Shown piece by piece: positions 17,585 through 27,633 of a DNA stretch of 43,565 nucleotides (positions are counted from its first letter, which is position 1; each line of letters begins with the position of its first letter). The translations under genes were made by a program, and so were the position numbers. The stretch spans positions 1 through 43,565 of the forward strand of contig JAQUMX010000010.1 of NCBI GenBank assembly GCA_028717885.1, read 5' to 3'. The notes beneath the pieces are model-generated. The model did not search any database and was not told where the DNA came from. It saw only the letters and a list, made by a program, of their open reading frames with translations. The DNA comes from Candidatus Omnitrophota bacterium (GTDB taxonomy: Bacteria; Omnitrophota; Gorgyraeia; Gygaellales; Profunditerraquicolaceae).

Positions 17585-18703
17585 TTACATCCCTAATAAT
17601 TTTACCATAAAACTTTTCTTTATTTTAATTGCCGATGCCGGACAAGCCTCTTCACAGCAAAAACAGGCAATACATTTGCTATAGCAGAAAGAAATCCCCT
17701 TTTCCCCCATACTGATTGCCTGGTTAGGGCAAGCCTGAATGCAAGCTGCGCATTTTACGCAGTTATCCTTTTCAACGCATGGGTAGAACTTAAGCAGTTT
17801 TCTCGCCAACTTTACCAATACCGGAGGGACTTTTCTTAACATCGAAGCGGCGGGCAAAATAAAGGGGCGTAAATTCAAGCTTTCTATACTTTCCCCAAGA
17901 ATTTCAATATCCTTCATTCCGCCAATACCCAAACCGCGCGCCACACCTTCCTTATTGGTTGGTACTTCCAAAGGATCCACTCCCATAATTTTTGCTGCCA
18001 CAAAATCCAGGGCCAGGCAATTCTCGCCGGCAAGCAGTAAATTTAAACTGCGTTTTTTTCCGCTGGTTGCCGGGCCATCCCCTTCGATCACCGAAACCCC
18101 GTCAATAATGGTTAAATGTGGTTTTGCCTCAAGATAAATATCCAACAGGATCCTGGAAAAATCTTCCGGATAAAAATACTGTTTATGTAGTTCGGTTTTA
18201 AAATTTCCCGGTATCAGCCCGAAAAGATTTTTTACTGCCGCGGTCATTACAGTAAATTCATGGGTCTTTAATTTTGGCAAATTCACAAAACAGTCGCATT
18301 CATCCAGCCAGCCGGTTAAAGGAAATTTCCCCCTCCAGCGCTTTTTTTCGAATTTTACCAGCTCCGCCCCTTCTTCCAGGGCTACCTTCCTGATCCCGGA
18401 TTTTTCGTACACGCTATCTATGTCTTCTGCCTGGCTGCCCCAGACACTCGGACCGTCTCCGATTACTACCCGGCAGTTAATTTCTTTCAAAATCTTCACC
18501 ACTGCGCGTACCACTTCCGGGTGCGTATCAATGGCGAATTCCGGTTCCTTAGCCATGAGTAAATTTGGCTTCACTAACACGCGGCTTCCGGGGGGAATAT
18601 ATTTATTGAGCCCTCCGATAAGTTCAACTGCCTGTTTTACGGCTTTTGACACTACAGCCGGTTCATAACCGGCGCATTTAACAAGTGCAACTTGAGCTTT
18701 CAT
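17585..18703 (-). CDS. DUF362-type protein with C-terminal 4Fe-4S ferredoxin domains
   Basis: VLVKPNLL; NLPKLKTHEFTVMTAAVKNLFGLIPG; CVKCAACIQACPNQAI and CIACFCCEEACPASAI. Confidence 0.85.
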   Translation of the reverse strand: MKAQVALVKCAGYEPAVVSKAVKQAVELIGGLNKYIPPGSRVLVKPNLLMAKEPEFAIDTHPEVVRAVVKILKEINCRVVIGDGPSVWGSQAEDIDSVYEKSGIRKVALEEGAELVKFEKKRWRGKFPLTGWLDECDCFVNLPKLKTHEFTVMTAAVKNLFGLIPGNFKTELHKQYFYPEDFSRILLDIYLEAKPHLTIIDGVSVIEGDGPATSGKKRSLNLLLAGENCLALDFVAAKIMGVDPLEVPTNKEGVARGLGIGGMKDIEILGESIESLNLRPFILPAASMLRKVPPVLVKLARKLLKFYPCVEKDNCVKCAACIQACPNQAISMGEKGISFCYSKCIACFCCEEACPASAIKIKKSFMVKLLGM

Positions 18704-19461
18704 TTTAGCTTAAAAAAATTTTTGGCGTTTTCGCTGGTTGCCCTGGCGACTTCTTCTGCTGAAACCCCTTTTACTCTGGCAATTTCCGCGGCTACATATT
18801 TTACATTGATTGGCTCATTTCTTTTACCACGTAACCCCTCCGGGGCCAAATAAGGAGCATCGGTTTCCAGGAAAATTCTTTCCAATGGCGCCTGGGCAAC
18901 GGCCTGACGCAGCCCTTCTGCTTTCTTATAAGTAATATTGCAGGTAAAAGAAATAAAAAACCCCAAATCCAAACAGGCCTTTAAGAATTGCGTATCCCCG
19001 GAAAAACAATGCACTACCGCAGAAATCGGCTGCATTTTTTTTAAAATCTCCAACGTATCGTTTTCTGCCTGACGGGTATGGATCACTAACGGAAGGTTCA
19101 AATCCTTTGCCAATTTTAAAAGCGCCAAAAAAAGCGGCTTTTGGTTCTCCGGCCGGGAAAAATTACGATAGTAATCCAAGCCGATTTCTCCTATGGCCAC
19201 CACTTTCTCTGATTGCGCAAAAGCACGTAGCTTCTTTTCATCCTCAGCATTAAATCTGTCGGCTTCATGCGGATGAATACCGATACTGGCGTAAACAAAG
19301 GGGTATTTTTTAGCCAATTCCAGAGAATCGCCCGAAGATTTCAGGCTCGCGCCGACATTCACCAGAAAATCGATGCCTTGCGCCTTAGAACCCTTAATTA
19401 CCGCTTCCCGGTCCTGGTCAAACTCCGGGAAATCCAGATGGCAATGCGTATCGATATACAT
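18700..19461 (-). CDS. TatD-family metal-dependent hydrolase
   Basis: YIDTHCHLDFPEFDQD; IGIHPHEA; GEIGLDYYRNFS; LETDAPYLAP. Confidence 0.92.
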   Translation of the reverse strand: MYIDTHCHLDFPEFDQDREAVIKGSKAQGIDFLVNVGASLKSSGDSLELAKKYPFVYASIGIHPHEADRFNAEDEKKLRAFAQSEKVVAIGEIGLDYYRNFSRPENQKPLFLALLKLAKDLNLPLVIHTRQAENDTLEILKKMQPISAVVHCFSGDTQFLKACLDLGFFISFTCNITYKKAEGLRQAVAQAPLERIFLETDAPYLAPEGLRGKRNEPINVKYVAAEIARVKGVSAEEVARATSENAKNFFKLK

Positions 19462-20996
19462 TATTTTTTTGGCTTTTGATCTTCAATACGGGGGAATAAA
19501 GGCTTGCCCTTCTTGATTGTGCCGCTGCCTAACTCTTCATTAATAGTTCCTGCTGTGCGAGGCATGAAGGGCGCAATTTCTGCGCCTGTCTTTCTGATTG
19601 CCTCGACTAAAAGTCGGATAAAATTTTTCAGCTCTTCGGTTTTATTTTCTTTTGCCAGGTTCCAGGGCTTGGTTTCTTCGACGTATTTATTTGCCAGGTT
19701 AATCTTCTCCCAAATATTTTCCAGCGCACGGACAAAATTAAAATCAGACTCTGCTTTAAGGCTATTCTCTACTTCCTTCGGCAATGCTGCAAGCTTGGCG
19801 GCAATCTCCTTCACCCGTTCGCCGGAGGAACTAAATTCCGGGACTACGCCTTGAAAATATTTTTCTACCATTGTCAAGGTCCGGTAAACAAGATTGCCTA
19901 AGTCATTGGCCAAGTCGCTGTTAAACCTTTTAATAAATGCTTCTTCCGAAAAATTTCCGTCTAAGCCAAAAGGCAAATCGCGTAACAAAAAATAACGGTA
20001 AGTTTCCACGCCGAATTTATCCGCCATGAATAGCGGAGAAATCACATTGCCTCTGGATTTAGACATCTTTTCGTCTTTATTCAGCCACCAGCCATGCGCA
20101 AAAATCGTGTCAGGCAGCTTTACCCCTTTTACTCCTGCCTGCTGCAAAGCCATTAACATAATCGGCCAGTAAACCGCGTGGTGGCGTAAAATATCCTTGC
20201 CGATTAAATGCACCACTTCCGTTTCGTTATCCCACCACTTTGAAATATAATTATTCTTTTCATCAAAGGAGCCGACTGCACTCATGTAGTTAATCAAAGC
20301 ATCGAACCAGACATAGGTAACGTGCCCCGGGCTAAAGGTTAAAGGGATCCCCCAGCTTAAACGCTCCTTGGGCCGGGAAATACAAAGGTCTTCCAATTTA
20401 TTCAAGCGCAAAAAACTTAAAACTTCATTGCGCCTAAAATCCGGGCGGATGAAATTTTTGTGTTCCTCGATGTACTTGATTAAATCCTGCTGGTATTTCC
20501 CCAGCTTCAAAAAGAAATTCTTTTCGCTGATCCTCTCTACGGGGCGGTGGCAATCCGGACAAAAATGGTCAACCAGCTGCGTTTCCGGCCAGAAGGTTTC
20601 GCAAGGCGTACAATACCAACCTTCATAGGTATCCTCATAGATATCACCGCTCTTATAAAGTATCTCCAGGGCTTTCTGCACAACTTTAATATGGCGCTCT
20701 TCGGTAGTACGGATAAAATCATTATATGAAATATCCAATTTTACCCAGAGTTCCTTAAACTTCACCATTACCTTATCGACAAATTCCTGCGGAGTTAATT
20801 TTGCTTCGTCAGAGGCCCTTTGAATTTTTTGCCCGTGTTCGTCGGTGCCGGTCAAAAACCAAACCTGATTTTCTCCTAAAAGCCGTCGGTTAAAACGCGC
20901 CAAGGCATCGGCGGCAATAGTGGTATATGAATGGCCGATATGCGGGATGTCGTTCACATAATATATGGGCGTAGTAATATAAAATTTGTTTGCCAT
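19461..20996 (-). CDS. metG: Methionyl-tRNA synthetase (no C-terminal tRNA-binding OB domain evident)
   Basis: TTPIYYVNDIPHIGHSYTTIAADALAR; KMSKSRGNVISP. Confidence 0.94.
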   Translation of the reverse strand: MANKFYITTPIYYVNDIPHIGHSYTTIAADALARFNRRLLGENQVWFLTGTDEHGQKIQRASDEAKLTPQEFVDKVMVKFKELWVKLDISYNDFIRTTEERHIKVVQKALEILYKSGDIYEDTYEGWYCTPCETFWPETQLVDHFCPDCHRPVERISEKNFFLKLGKYQQDLIKYIEEHKNFIRPDFRRNEVLSFLRLNKLEDLCISRPKERLSWGIPLTFSPGHVTYVWFDALINYMSAVGSFDEKNNYISKWWDNETEVVHLIGKDILRHHAVYWPIMLMALQQAGVKGVKLPDTIFAHGWWLNKDEKMSKSRGNVISPLFMADKFGVETYRYFLLRDLPFGLDGNFSEEAFIKRFNSDLANDLGNLVYRTLTMVEKYFQGVVPEFSSSGERVKEIAAKLAALPKEVENSLKAESDFNFVRALENIWEKINLANKYVEETKPWNLAKENKTEELKNFIRLLVEAIRKTGAEIAPFMPRTAGTINEELGSGTIKKGKPLFPRIEDQKPKK

Positions 20997-20997
20997 G

Positions 20998-21786
20998 TTA
21001 TTTTTGCGGATAATTTACCTCAACCTGTGTTCCGTCTTCTAATTCCACGGTAGCAGAACGCTTAAAAACATTTACGCTCACTACTTTGCCTTTCCCCTGC
21101 TGGATATGGATCTTCTCTCCTTCGTGCGGCAACCCCTTAGAAAGGAGTTTATAAGTTTCGTATTCGAAATTTAAGCAGCACATCAGCCTTCCGCATAACC
21201 CGGAAATCTTCGGTGGGTTTAAAGGCAGGCCTTCTTCTTTTGCCATTTTAATAGTTACCGGCTCAAAATCTTTCAGGAACCTCGCACAGCAAAGTTCCCT
21301 GCCGCAAGAGCCAAATCCTCCGAAAAATTTCGCTTCATCGCGCACGCCGATCTGGCGCAGTTCAATCCTCGCCTTAAAGATCTTTGCCAAGTCTTTTACC
21401 AGATTGCGAAAATCTACGCGGCCGGCAGCGGTAAAATAGAAAATGATCTTGGAGCGGTCAAAGGAATATTCCGCCTGGACCATTTTCATTTCCAGCTTAT
21501 GCTCTTCGATTTTTTTAAAACAAGTGTTAAAGGCGTCTTTGGCTTTTGTGCGGTTCTCTTCGATCTGTTTTAAATCATTGGGGCTAGCCAAGCGGATAAT
21601 CTTCTTTATCTGTTCCTTTTCCGAACCCTCCTCTGCTGCTTCCTGGGGAGGAATGATCTGGCCGTAATCAAGCCCGCGGTCGTGCTCGACAATTACAAAA
21701 TCGCCTTCTTTAGCCTGTATCTCTCCGGGGTCATAAAAGCAGGTTGAGCCTAAATCCCTCAGCCTGACTAAAACTTTCTTTTCCAT
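20998..21786 (-). CDS. ricT: PSP1-domain protein, RicT/YaaT family
   Basis: FGGFGSCGRELCCARFL; PKISGLCGRLMCCLNFEYETYK. Confidence 0.88.
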   Translation of the reverse strand: MEKKVLVRLRDLGSTCFYDPGEIQAKEGDFVIVEHDRGLDYGQIIPPQEAAEEGSEKEQIKKIIRLASPNDLKQIEENRTKAKDAFNTCFKKIEEHKLEMKMVQAEYSFDRSKIIFYFTAAGRVDFRNLVKDLAKIFKARIELRQIGVRDEAKFFGGFGSCGRELCCARFLKDFEPVTIKMAKEEGLPLNPPKISGLCGRLMCCLNFEYETYKLLSKGLPHEGEKIHIQQGKGKVVSVNVFKRSATVELEDGTQVEVNYPQK

Positions 21787-21794
21787 AGATACAC

Positions 21795-22769
21795 CTAGCC
21801 TTTCAAAATACCTTTCAGGTTTGCAAAAATCAGTTTCGCGTTTACATTCTGCTCCAGATACATTAAAGCTTGTGAAACGAATTTCATTGCTTCGTCAAGT
21901 TCGCTATAGGAATAATGGCTCATTAATTTTAGCAATTGCTCCTTACGGTCCAAATTTATGATCTCTGCATGGCTTAAACCGGATTTTACCAGGTAAAGGT
22001 CGCGCAGCCACACTGCCAAAAGGTTCAAGTAACGCCGCAGGCCTTCCCGGTCTTTGGCTGCCAACTGGTCTACATTGGAGCCCACGGAAATAAATTCATC
22101 GATCAGCTCATTTTTCTCGGTAAAGATATTGGTATCTTTAAGCGCCAGCGCCGACCCCAGCCTTCCCTCTGCCAGGTACGCCAAAAAATGCGCCTGCTCG
22201 GAAAGCAGATGGTATTCGCTTCTTAAAGTAGCTTCCAATTCTTTTCTCGGTAAAGGGGAAAATTTTACTATCCTGCAGCGCGAAATAATGGTTTTAAATA
22301 ACCGGTTAAATTTTGAGCTGATTAAAATGATCAGGCTGTTTTTCGGCGGTTCCTCAAGGATTTTTAAAAGCGCATTAGCGCTCTCCGCAGTCAACTGATG
22401 CGCGTTATTGATAATAAAAACTTTCTTTTTCGCTTCAAATGGCCGCAGGTTAATCTCTCGGTGCAATTGCCGGATCTCTTCGATTTTAATTAACTCTGAA
22501 TCGCCCTGATTGTCCATGCTCCCGGGGTTGATAAAATGGATATCAGGATGCTGGTTCTTTTCTATTTTAATACAAGAGCTGCATTTGTCGCAAGAATCAA
22601 ATGATTCTTCCTGGCAGTTTACTGCCTTGGCAAGGGCCTTTGCGGTAAAAGCTTTGCCAACGCCTTCCGGGCCGATAAAAAGATAAGCGCCGGCAAGCTG
22701 CTGCTGCTTGATCGATTCCCGGAGAAAATTTATCGGCTGATCCTGGCCCTTAATCGCTTCAAATGACAT
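21795..22769 (-). CDS. holB: DNA polymerase III delta' subunit
   Basis: AYLFIGPEGVGKAFTAKALAKAVNC; zinc CDKCSSC; SANALLKILEEPPKNSLIILIS. Confidence 0.9.
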   Translation of the reverse strand: MSFEAIKGQDQPINFLRESIKQQQLAGAYLFIGPEGVGKAFTAKALAKAVNCQEESFDSCDKCSSCIKIEKNQHPDIHFINPGSMDNQGDSELIKIEEIRQLHREINLRPFEAKKKVFIINNAHQLTAESANALLKILEEPPKNSLIILISSKFNRLFKTIISRCRIVKFSPLPRKELEATLRSEYHLLSEQAHFLAYLAEGRLGSALALKDTNIFTEKNELIDEFISVGSNVDQLAAKDREGLRRYLNLLAVWLRDLYLVKSGLSHAEIINLDRKEQLLKLMSHYSYSELDEAMKFVSQALMYLEQNVNAKLIFANLKGILKG

Positions 22770-23388
22770 ATTTTTCTACCAATTCTCGAATTTTACTTTG
22801 AGTTTTTGCTTTTTCCTGTTCAACGCTTACCACTTTAATCCTGGCCGGCTCTAAACGCGCTAATTTTAGATATCCTTGCCGCACTCTGCCATGATAATCA
22901 AGCGAGCGCTTTTCAATACGGTCCTCGCAGAACTTACGGTGCTTTAAGCCTTTTTTTACCGGTAAATCCAGGAAGATTGTCAGGCCCGGCTTTATCCCTA
23001 AGCTCACAAATTTGCCGACCTGGCGGATAAAATCCAAATCCATCCCTAAGCCATACCCCTGATAAGCTAAAGTCGAGTCAAGAAAACGGTCGGAAATTAC
23101 GATTTTACCTTTTTTTAACGCAGGCAAAATAATTTCTTTGACGATTTGCGCACGCGCTGCCATATAAAGCAGCATCTCGCTCTCCTGCGCCATGCGGTCA
23201 TTCTTGGTATCGAGGAGAATGCTTCGGATTTTCTCGCTGATGCGCGTGCCGCCTGGCTCGCGTACATAAACAACGCTTAAACCGTTTTTCTTCAGGTAAG
23301 CTGCGAGCATTTTCGACTGCGTTGACTTACCGCAGCCTTCCGAACCTTCGAATGTAATAAATTTACCTTTCATAATTTCCGGCGCCAT
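22759..23388 (-). CDS. tmk: Thymidylate kinase
   Basis: KFITFEGSEGCGKSTQSKMLAAYLK; VREPGGTRISEKIR; DRFLDSTLAYQGYG. Confidence 0.93.
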   Translation of the reverse strand: MAPEIMKGKFITFEGSEGCGKSTQSKMLAAYLKKNGLSVVYVREPGGTRISEKIRSILLDTKNDRMAQESEMLLYMAARAQIVKEIILPALKKGKIVISDRFLDSTLAYQGYGLGMDLDFIRQVGKFVSLGIKPGLTIFLDLPVKKGLKHRKFCEDRIEKRSLDYHGRVRQGYLKLARLEPARIKVVSVEQEKAKTQSKIRELVEKYVI

Positions 23389-24749
23389 GTGGTTTTACCG
23401 TCTTTGGTATCTTCTAAAATAACGCCCTTAGCCTCGAGATCTTGCCTGATTTTATCGGAAAGCGCAAAATCTTTATTCTTGCGGGCATCCTGCCGCTGGG
23501 AGATTTTCTCCAATACTTCTGTTTCGCTAACTTCTGAAGCGCCACTCTGCGCATTTAACGAAAGCCCTAATAAGCTTGCCAATTCTTTGATTGCCTGTTT
23601 TGCTGCCAAGGTAAATTCATTATCCGCGATATTTTTATTGGCTAAGTTTACCAACTCAAATACTACTGCCAAAGCCTGAGGCGTATTAAAATCATCGTCC
23701 ATTGCCTCGATAAATTTCCCCTTAGCCTCTTCTATCTCCTTAAAGCTCTTTGCTTGCCCACTATCGGCTTTCCGCATTAAAATATCTATGCGCTCATAAG
23801 CCTTTTTTGCTTCGGTAATTTTTTCTTCGGTAAAATCGATCGGGTGCGCGTAATGCGCGGATAAAAAGAATAACTTTAAAAAATCCGCGTTCTTGTATTT
23901 GGCGATAAAATCTTTGATCGTGACGAAATTTCCTAAAGACTTCGACATCTTCTGGCCATTAATCGTTAAAAGCCCGTGATGAATCCAGTATTTTGCAAAA
24001 GGTTTTCCGGTCAGCGCCTCAGCCTGGGCAGTTTCATTTTCATGGTGCGGAAAAATCAAATCCCTTCCACCGGCATGAATATCTAAAGTCTGGGTATTTA
24101 AAAATTTTTGGCTCATTACCGAACACTCGATGTGCCATCCGGGCCTGCCCTGCCCCCAAGGGCTTTCCCAACTCGGCTCACCCGGCTTGGAATTTTTCCA
24201 CAAGGCAAAATCCAACGGGTCTTTTTTCAATTCCGTAGGCTCTATCCTTACCCCTGTCTCCATCTGATCGATAGACTGGCCGGATAATTTCCCATATTGC
24301 GTAAATTTACGCACGTTAAAATAAACATCCCCGCCGCCGGTATAAGCAAATCCTTTTTCGATCAAACCCCGGACATATTCGACCATTGCCGGGATATTTT
24401 CTGTTGCCCGAGGCTCAATATCAGCCCTTTCTATTCCTAGAACTGCTAAATCCTCATAGTACCTGGCAATATATTTCTCGACTAATTCCTTCCAATCCAC
24501 TTTCAATTCATTGGCACGGTTAATGATTTTATCGTCAATATCCGTAATATTCCTGACAAACTTTACTTTAAAACCGCGAAAGGCAAGGTATTTCCTGATC
24601 AGGCCAAAAATATACAAGCTGCGGGCATGGCCGATATGCGACTCATCATAAACCGTGACTCCGCAGGTATAAATATTTACCTGCGGCGGGTTCAAAGGAA
24701 TAAATTCTTCTTTTTTGCGCGAAAGTGAATTATAGATCTGAATGGGCAT
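23370..24749 (-). CDS. cysS: Cysteinyl-tRNA synthetase
   Basis: YTCGVTVYDESHIGHARSLYIF; GWHIECSVMS; HHENETAQAEA; KMSKSLGNFVTI. Confidence 0.95.
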   Translation of the reverse strand: MPIQIYNSLSRKKEEFIPLNPPQVNIYTCGVTVYDESHIGHARSLYIFGLIRKYLAFRGFKVKFVRNITDIDDKIINRANELKVDWKELVEKYIARYYEDLAVLGIERADIEPRATENIPAMVEYVRGLIEKGFAYTGGGDVYFNVRKFTQYGKLSGQSIDQMETGVRIEPTELKKDPLDFALWKNSKPGEPSWESPWGQGRPGWHIECSVMSQKFLNTQTLDIHAGGRDLIFPHHENETAQAEALTGKPFAKYWIHHGLLTINGQKMSKSLGNFVTIKDFIAKYKNADFLKLFFLSAHYAHPIDFTEEKITEAKKAYERIDILMRKADSGQAKSFKEIEEAKGKFIEAMDDDFNTPQALAVVFELVNLANKNIADNEFTLAAKQAIKELASLLGLSLNAQSGASEVSETEVLEKISQRQDARKNKDFALSDKIRQDLEAKGVILEDTKDGKTTWRRKL

Positions 24750-25429
24750 TATTTTTTCTCTAATTTTTCGATTCTCTTTTCCAGCTCTTCGATATTCTGC
24801 ATGATTGGGTCCAGGATATGAATATGGTCAAGGCTAACATCAATTTTTTTGCCGTCTTGCTTGGTGATCCTGCCCGGCACGCCAACTACCGTGGAATTTG
24901 CCGGCACATCTTTGATCACGACAGCGTTTGCGCCGATATATGAATTATCCCCTACGGTAATATTACCTAAAACTTTTGCACCGCCGCCGATAACCACATT
25001 GTTTCCGATTGTCGGATGCCGTTTCTCATGCGCCAGGCCGGTACCGCCTAAAGTCACTCCCTGGTATAAAAGCACGTCATCGCCTACAATCGCAGTTTCG
25101 CCGATCACCACACCCATGCCATGGTCAATAAAGAACCGCCTGCCGATTTTTGCTCCGGGATGGATTTCAATACCCGTAGCCCAGCGCGCCATCTGGGAAA
25201 TAAAGCGCGCCAGAAAATATAGATGCAGCAAATAAAAGAAATGCGCAGCTCTGTACGCAACCAATGCATGTAAACCCTGGTATAACAACAATATCTCTAC
25301 AAAGCTTTTTGCCGCGGGATCCCGCTTCTGTGCAGCCCTGATATCGCCATAGAAGAAAAACGCAACCAAAAGGTTCTTTAATACGATCAACCCCAAAATA
25401 ATAAATAAAATATCTCGAAGGCAAATCAT
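24749..25429 (-). CDS. cysE: Serine O-acetyltransferase
   Basis: Left-handed beta-helix hexapeptides; [46 protein letters not shown]. Confidence 0.92.
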   Translation of the reverse strand: MICLRDILFIILGLIVLKNLLVAFFFYGDIRAAQKRDPAAKSFVEILLLYQGLHALVAYRAAHFFYLLHLYFLARFISQMARWATGIEIHPGAKIGRRFFIDHGMGVVIGETAIVGDDVLLYQGVTLGGTGLAHEKRHPTIGNNVVIGGGAKVLGNITVGDNSYIGANAVVIKDVPANSTVVGVPGRITKQDGKKIDVSLDHIHILDPIMQNIEELEKRIEKLEKK

Positions 25430-25431
25430 CT

Positions 25432-25914
25432 TTATCTCCTCTTCGCTAATAATGCTATTGCAAAAGCCGCGATTGCTTTTTTCTGGCCGATTTCCCCTAA
25501 CTTTTCCTGAGTTTTTCCTTTTAAGCTCACTGCTTTCGCATCGATTTTAAGCATCCGGGAAAGGTTTTGCTGAATTTTTTTTCTTAAAGGCAAAATTTTC
25601 GGCTCTTCGGCAATCAATATCAGGTCAATATTAATAACGGAAAACTTTTTTCTCGCAATCATAGCCTGCACTTCTGCCAAAAGGTCTTTACCAGAGAGGC
25701 CCTTATAGCGCTTGTCGGTATCGGGAAAATGCTCGCCGATATCTCCTAAACCTGCCGCGCCCAAAAGCGCATCTGCCAAAGCATGGATCAATACATCGGC
25801 ATCAGAATGGCCAAGCAGGCCCTTATGGTATGGCACTGCTATGCCGCCTAAAAATAACTTCCTCCCCTTTACTAGGCGATGGATGTCATAGCCAATCCCG
25901 ATCTTGTATTCCAT
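25432..25914 (-). CDS. ispF: 2-C-methyl-D-erythritol 2,4-cyclodiphosphate synthase
   Basis: [57 protein letters not shown]. Confidence 0.95.
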   Translation of the reverse strand: MEYKIGIGYDIHRLVKGRKLFLGGIAVPYHKGLLGHSDADVLIHALADALLGAAGLGDIGEHFPDTDKRYKGLSGKDLLAEVQAMIARKKFSVINIDLILIAEEPKILPLRKKIQQNLSRMLKIDAKAVSLKGKTQEKLGEIGQKKAIAAFAIALLAKRR

Positions 25915-25916
25915 GC

Positions 25917-26603
25917 TTATCTCTTCCTGAATTTAATGATTGCCTGCGCAATCAAAAGGTCTTCCGGAGTAGTAATTTTAATATTATCGTAGGAACCAAA
26001 TACCACACTTACATTTTTGCCTAATTTTTCTACCAAAGAGGCGTCATCAGTCACTGTTGCCTTGGTAAATTTTTTATAGGCCCTAAAGATCAATTCTTTT
26101 TTAAAAACCTGCGGGGTTTGAATTGCCCAGAGGTTGCTGCGGTCGATATTTTTTTTCACAAAATTTTTCTTATCGACCGCTTTTATCGTGTCCTTAACCG
26201 GAACCCCAAGGACCGCCCCGCCGCTTTTCTTTGCCGCATTGATTGCGGCGCTGATTTTATTAGCCTCGATCAAAGGCCTGGCTGCATCATGAATCAACAC
26301 GTGGCTAGCGTCTTGAGATACCGCCCTTAACCCATACGCCACCGAATCCTGCCTGCGTGCGCCGCCTAAAACCAATGCCTTTATCTTTTTGACTGCGGAT
26401 TTTTCGATACTCTTAAGGATACCGCCGCGGTTAGAGGGATTTACTACTACGATAATTTCTTTTATATCGGGATGCCTGCTTAATACGGCGAGGGAATGCA
26501 TAATTACCGCTTGCCCCTCAAGCTTTACCAGGGGCTTAGGGATTTTTGAGTTAAATCTAGTACCCTTGCCTGCTGCCACTACAATTGCTGCTACGTAAAT
26601 CAT
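25917..26603 (-). CDS. ispD: 2-C-methyl-D-erythritol 4-phosphate cytidylyltransferase
   Basis: [55 protein letters not shown]. Confidence 0.93.
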   Translation of the reverse strand: MIYVAAIVVAAGKGTRFNSKIPKPLVKLEGQAVIMHSLAVLSRHPDIKEIIVVVNPSNRGGILKSIEKSAVKKIKALVLGGARRQDSVAYGLRAVSQDASHVLIHDAARPLIEANKISAAINAAKKSGGAVLGVPVKDTIKAVDKKNFVKKNIDRSNLWAIQTPQVFKKELIFRAYKKFTKATVTDDASLVEKLGKNVSVVFGSYDNIKITTPEDLLIAQAIIKFRKR

Positions 26604-27580
26604 TTATCTAACTTGGTAAAGATCATCCTTCCTGCTTGCGTCTGCAATACGGAAGTTACGGTTACCTTTACTTCCTGGCCGAGGAGCCTGCGCGCATCTT
26701 CCACCACCACCATCGTGCCGTCATCCAGGTAACCAACTGCCTGATTATGCTCTTTACCTTCCTTGAGTAATTTAATCTGCATTTCTTCTCCGGGGAAAAC
26801 CACAGGCTTTAAGGCATTTGCCAGTTCGTTGATATTTAGAATCTTTACGCCCTGAAGGCTGGCTACCCGGTTAAGGTTAAAATCCACGGTAAGCACTTTC
26901 GCATTTAAAAGCTTGCCTAATTTTACCAATTTCGCGTCTACTTCCGCCACCTCGGGCAATTCTTCCTCATGTAAAGTTATTCCCTGTTGCCCTGCTTCTT
27001 TTTGGATTGCATGCAGTATTTCCAGGCCGCGGCGGCCGCGTTGGCGCTTAATCGGGTCTGTCGAATCGGCAATTTGCTGCAGCTCCTTCAAAACAAACCT
27101 GGGAACGACGATTTTCCCCTCGAGAAACTTCGTTTTCATGATATCGATGATCCTTCCGTCGATGATCACGCTGGTATCCAATAAAACAATTTCTTCCGTC
27201 TGGTCCTGCCGGCGCATGCGCACATAAGGAATGATCAGGTTAAATTCATCCTTCCCGCGCAAGCCGATAGACATACCAAGATAGCAGAAAATCAAAGTGA
27301 GGATTATTTTAATCAAAGCAAAGCTACTTGGAGAAATCTGGGTGGTAGCAAAAGCCTCAGAAACCAATTTTGACATAATTAAACCCAGGATCAAGCCGAA
27401 TACCGCGCTCGATAGCCCGCGCACGGAAACCTTACGCATCCCGACTTCCAAAAATATGATCACAACAGCAATAGCTGCGCCCACAAAAGCTCCGAAAAAA
27501 TATTCCTTTTGCCCGGCAGTTTGGTATCCGACAATAGCGCTAAAAACAATAAAAAGAATCCGTAATAATAATAAATTCAT
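26600..27580 (-). CDS. PIN/TRAM-domain membrane protein (YacL family)
   Basis: Four N-terminal TM segments; [55 protein letters not shown]. Confidence 0.9.
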   Translation of the reverse strand: MNLLLLRILFIVFSAIVGYQTAGQKEYFFGAFVGAAIAVVIIFLEVGMRKVSVRGLSSAVFGLILGLIMSKLVSEAFATTQISPSSFALIKIILTLIFCYLGMSIGLRGKDEFNLIIPYVRMRRQDQTEEIVLLDTSVIIDGRIIDIMKTKFLEGKIVVPRFVLKELQQIADSTDPIKRQRGRRGLEILHAIQKEAGQQGITLHEEELPEVAEVDAKLVKLGKLLNAKVLTVDFNLNRVASLQGVKILNINELANALKPVVFPGEEMQIKLLKEGKEHNQAVGYLDDGTMVVVEDARRLLGQEVKVTVTSVLQTQAGRMIFTKLDK

Positions 27581-27585
27581 ACGTG

Positions 27586-27633
27586 CCTCCTAGCATAGAG
27601 ATGCACACCGGCCTATCCTTTAAGGCCGGGTGC
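27586..27633 (-). repeat. Intercistronic structured element, copy A, straddling the radA stop and carrying the SD of the YacL-like gene
   Basis: Minus strand GCACCCGGCC...GGCCGGTGTGCATCTCTATGCTAGGAGG; 24-nt block differs by 1 nt from the copy at 41308-41331. Confidence 0.75.
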
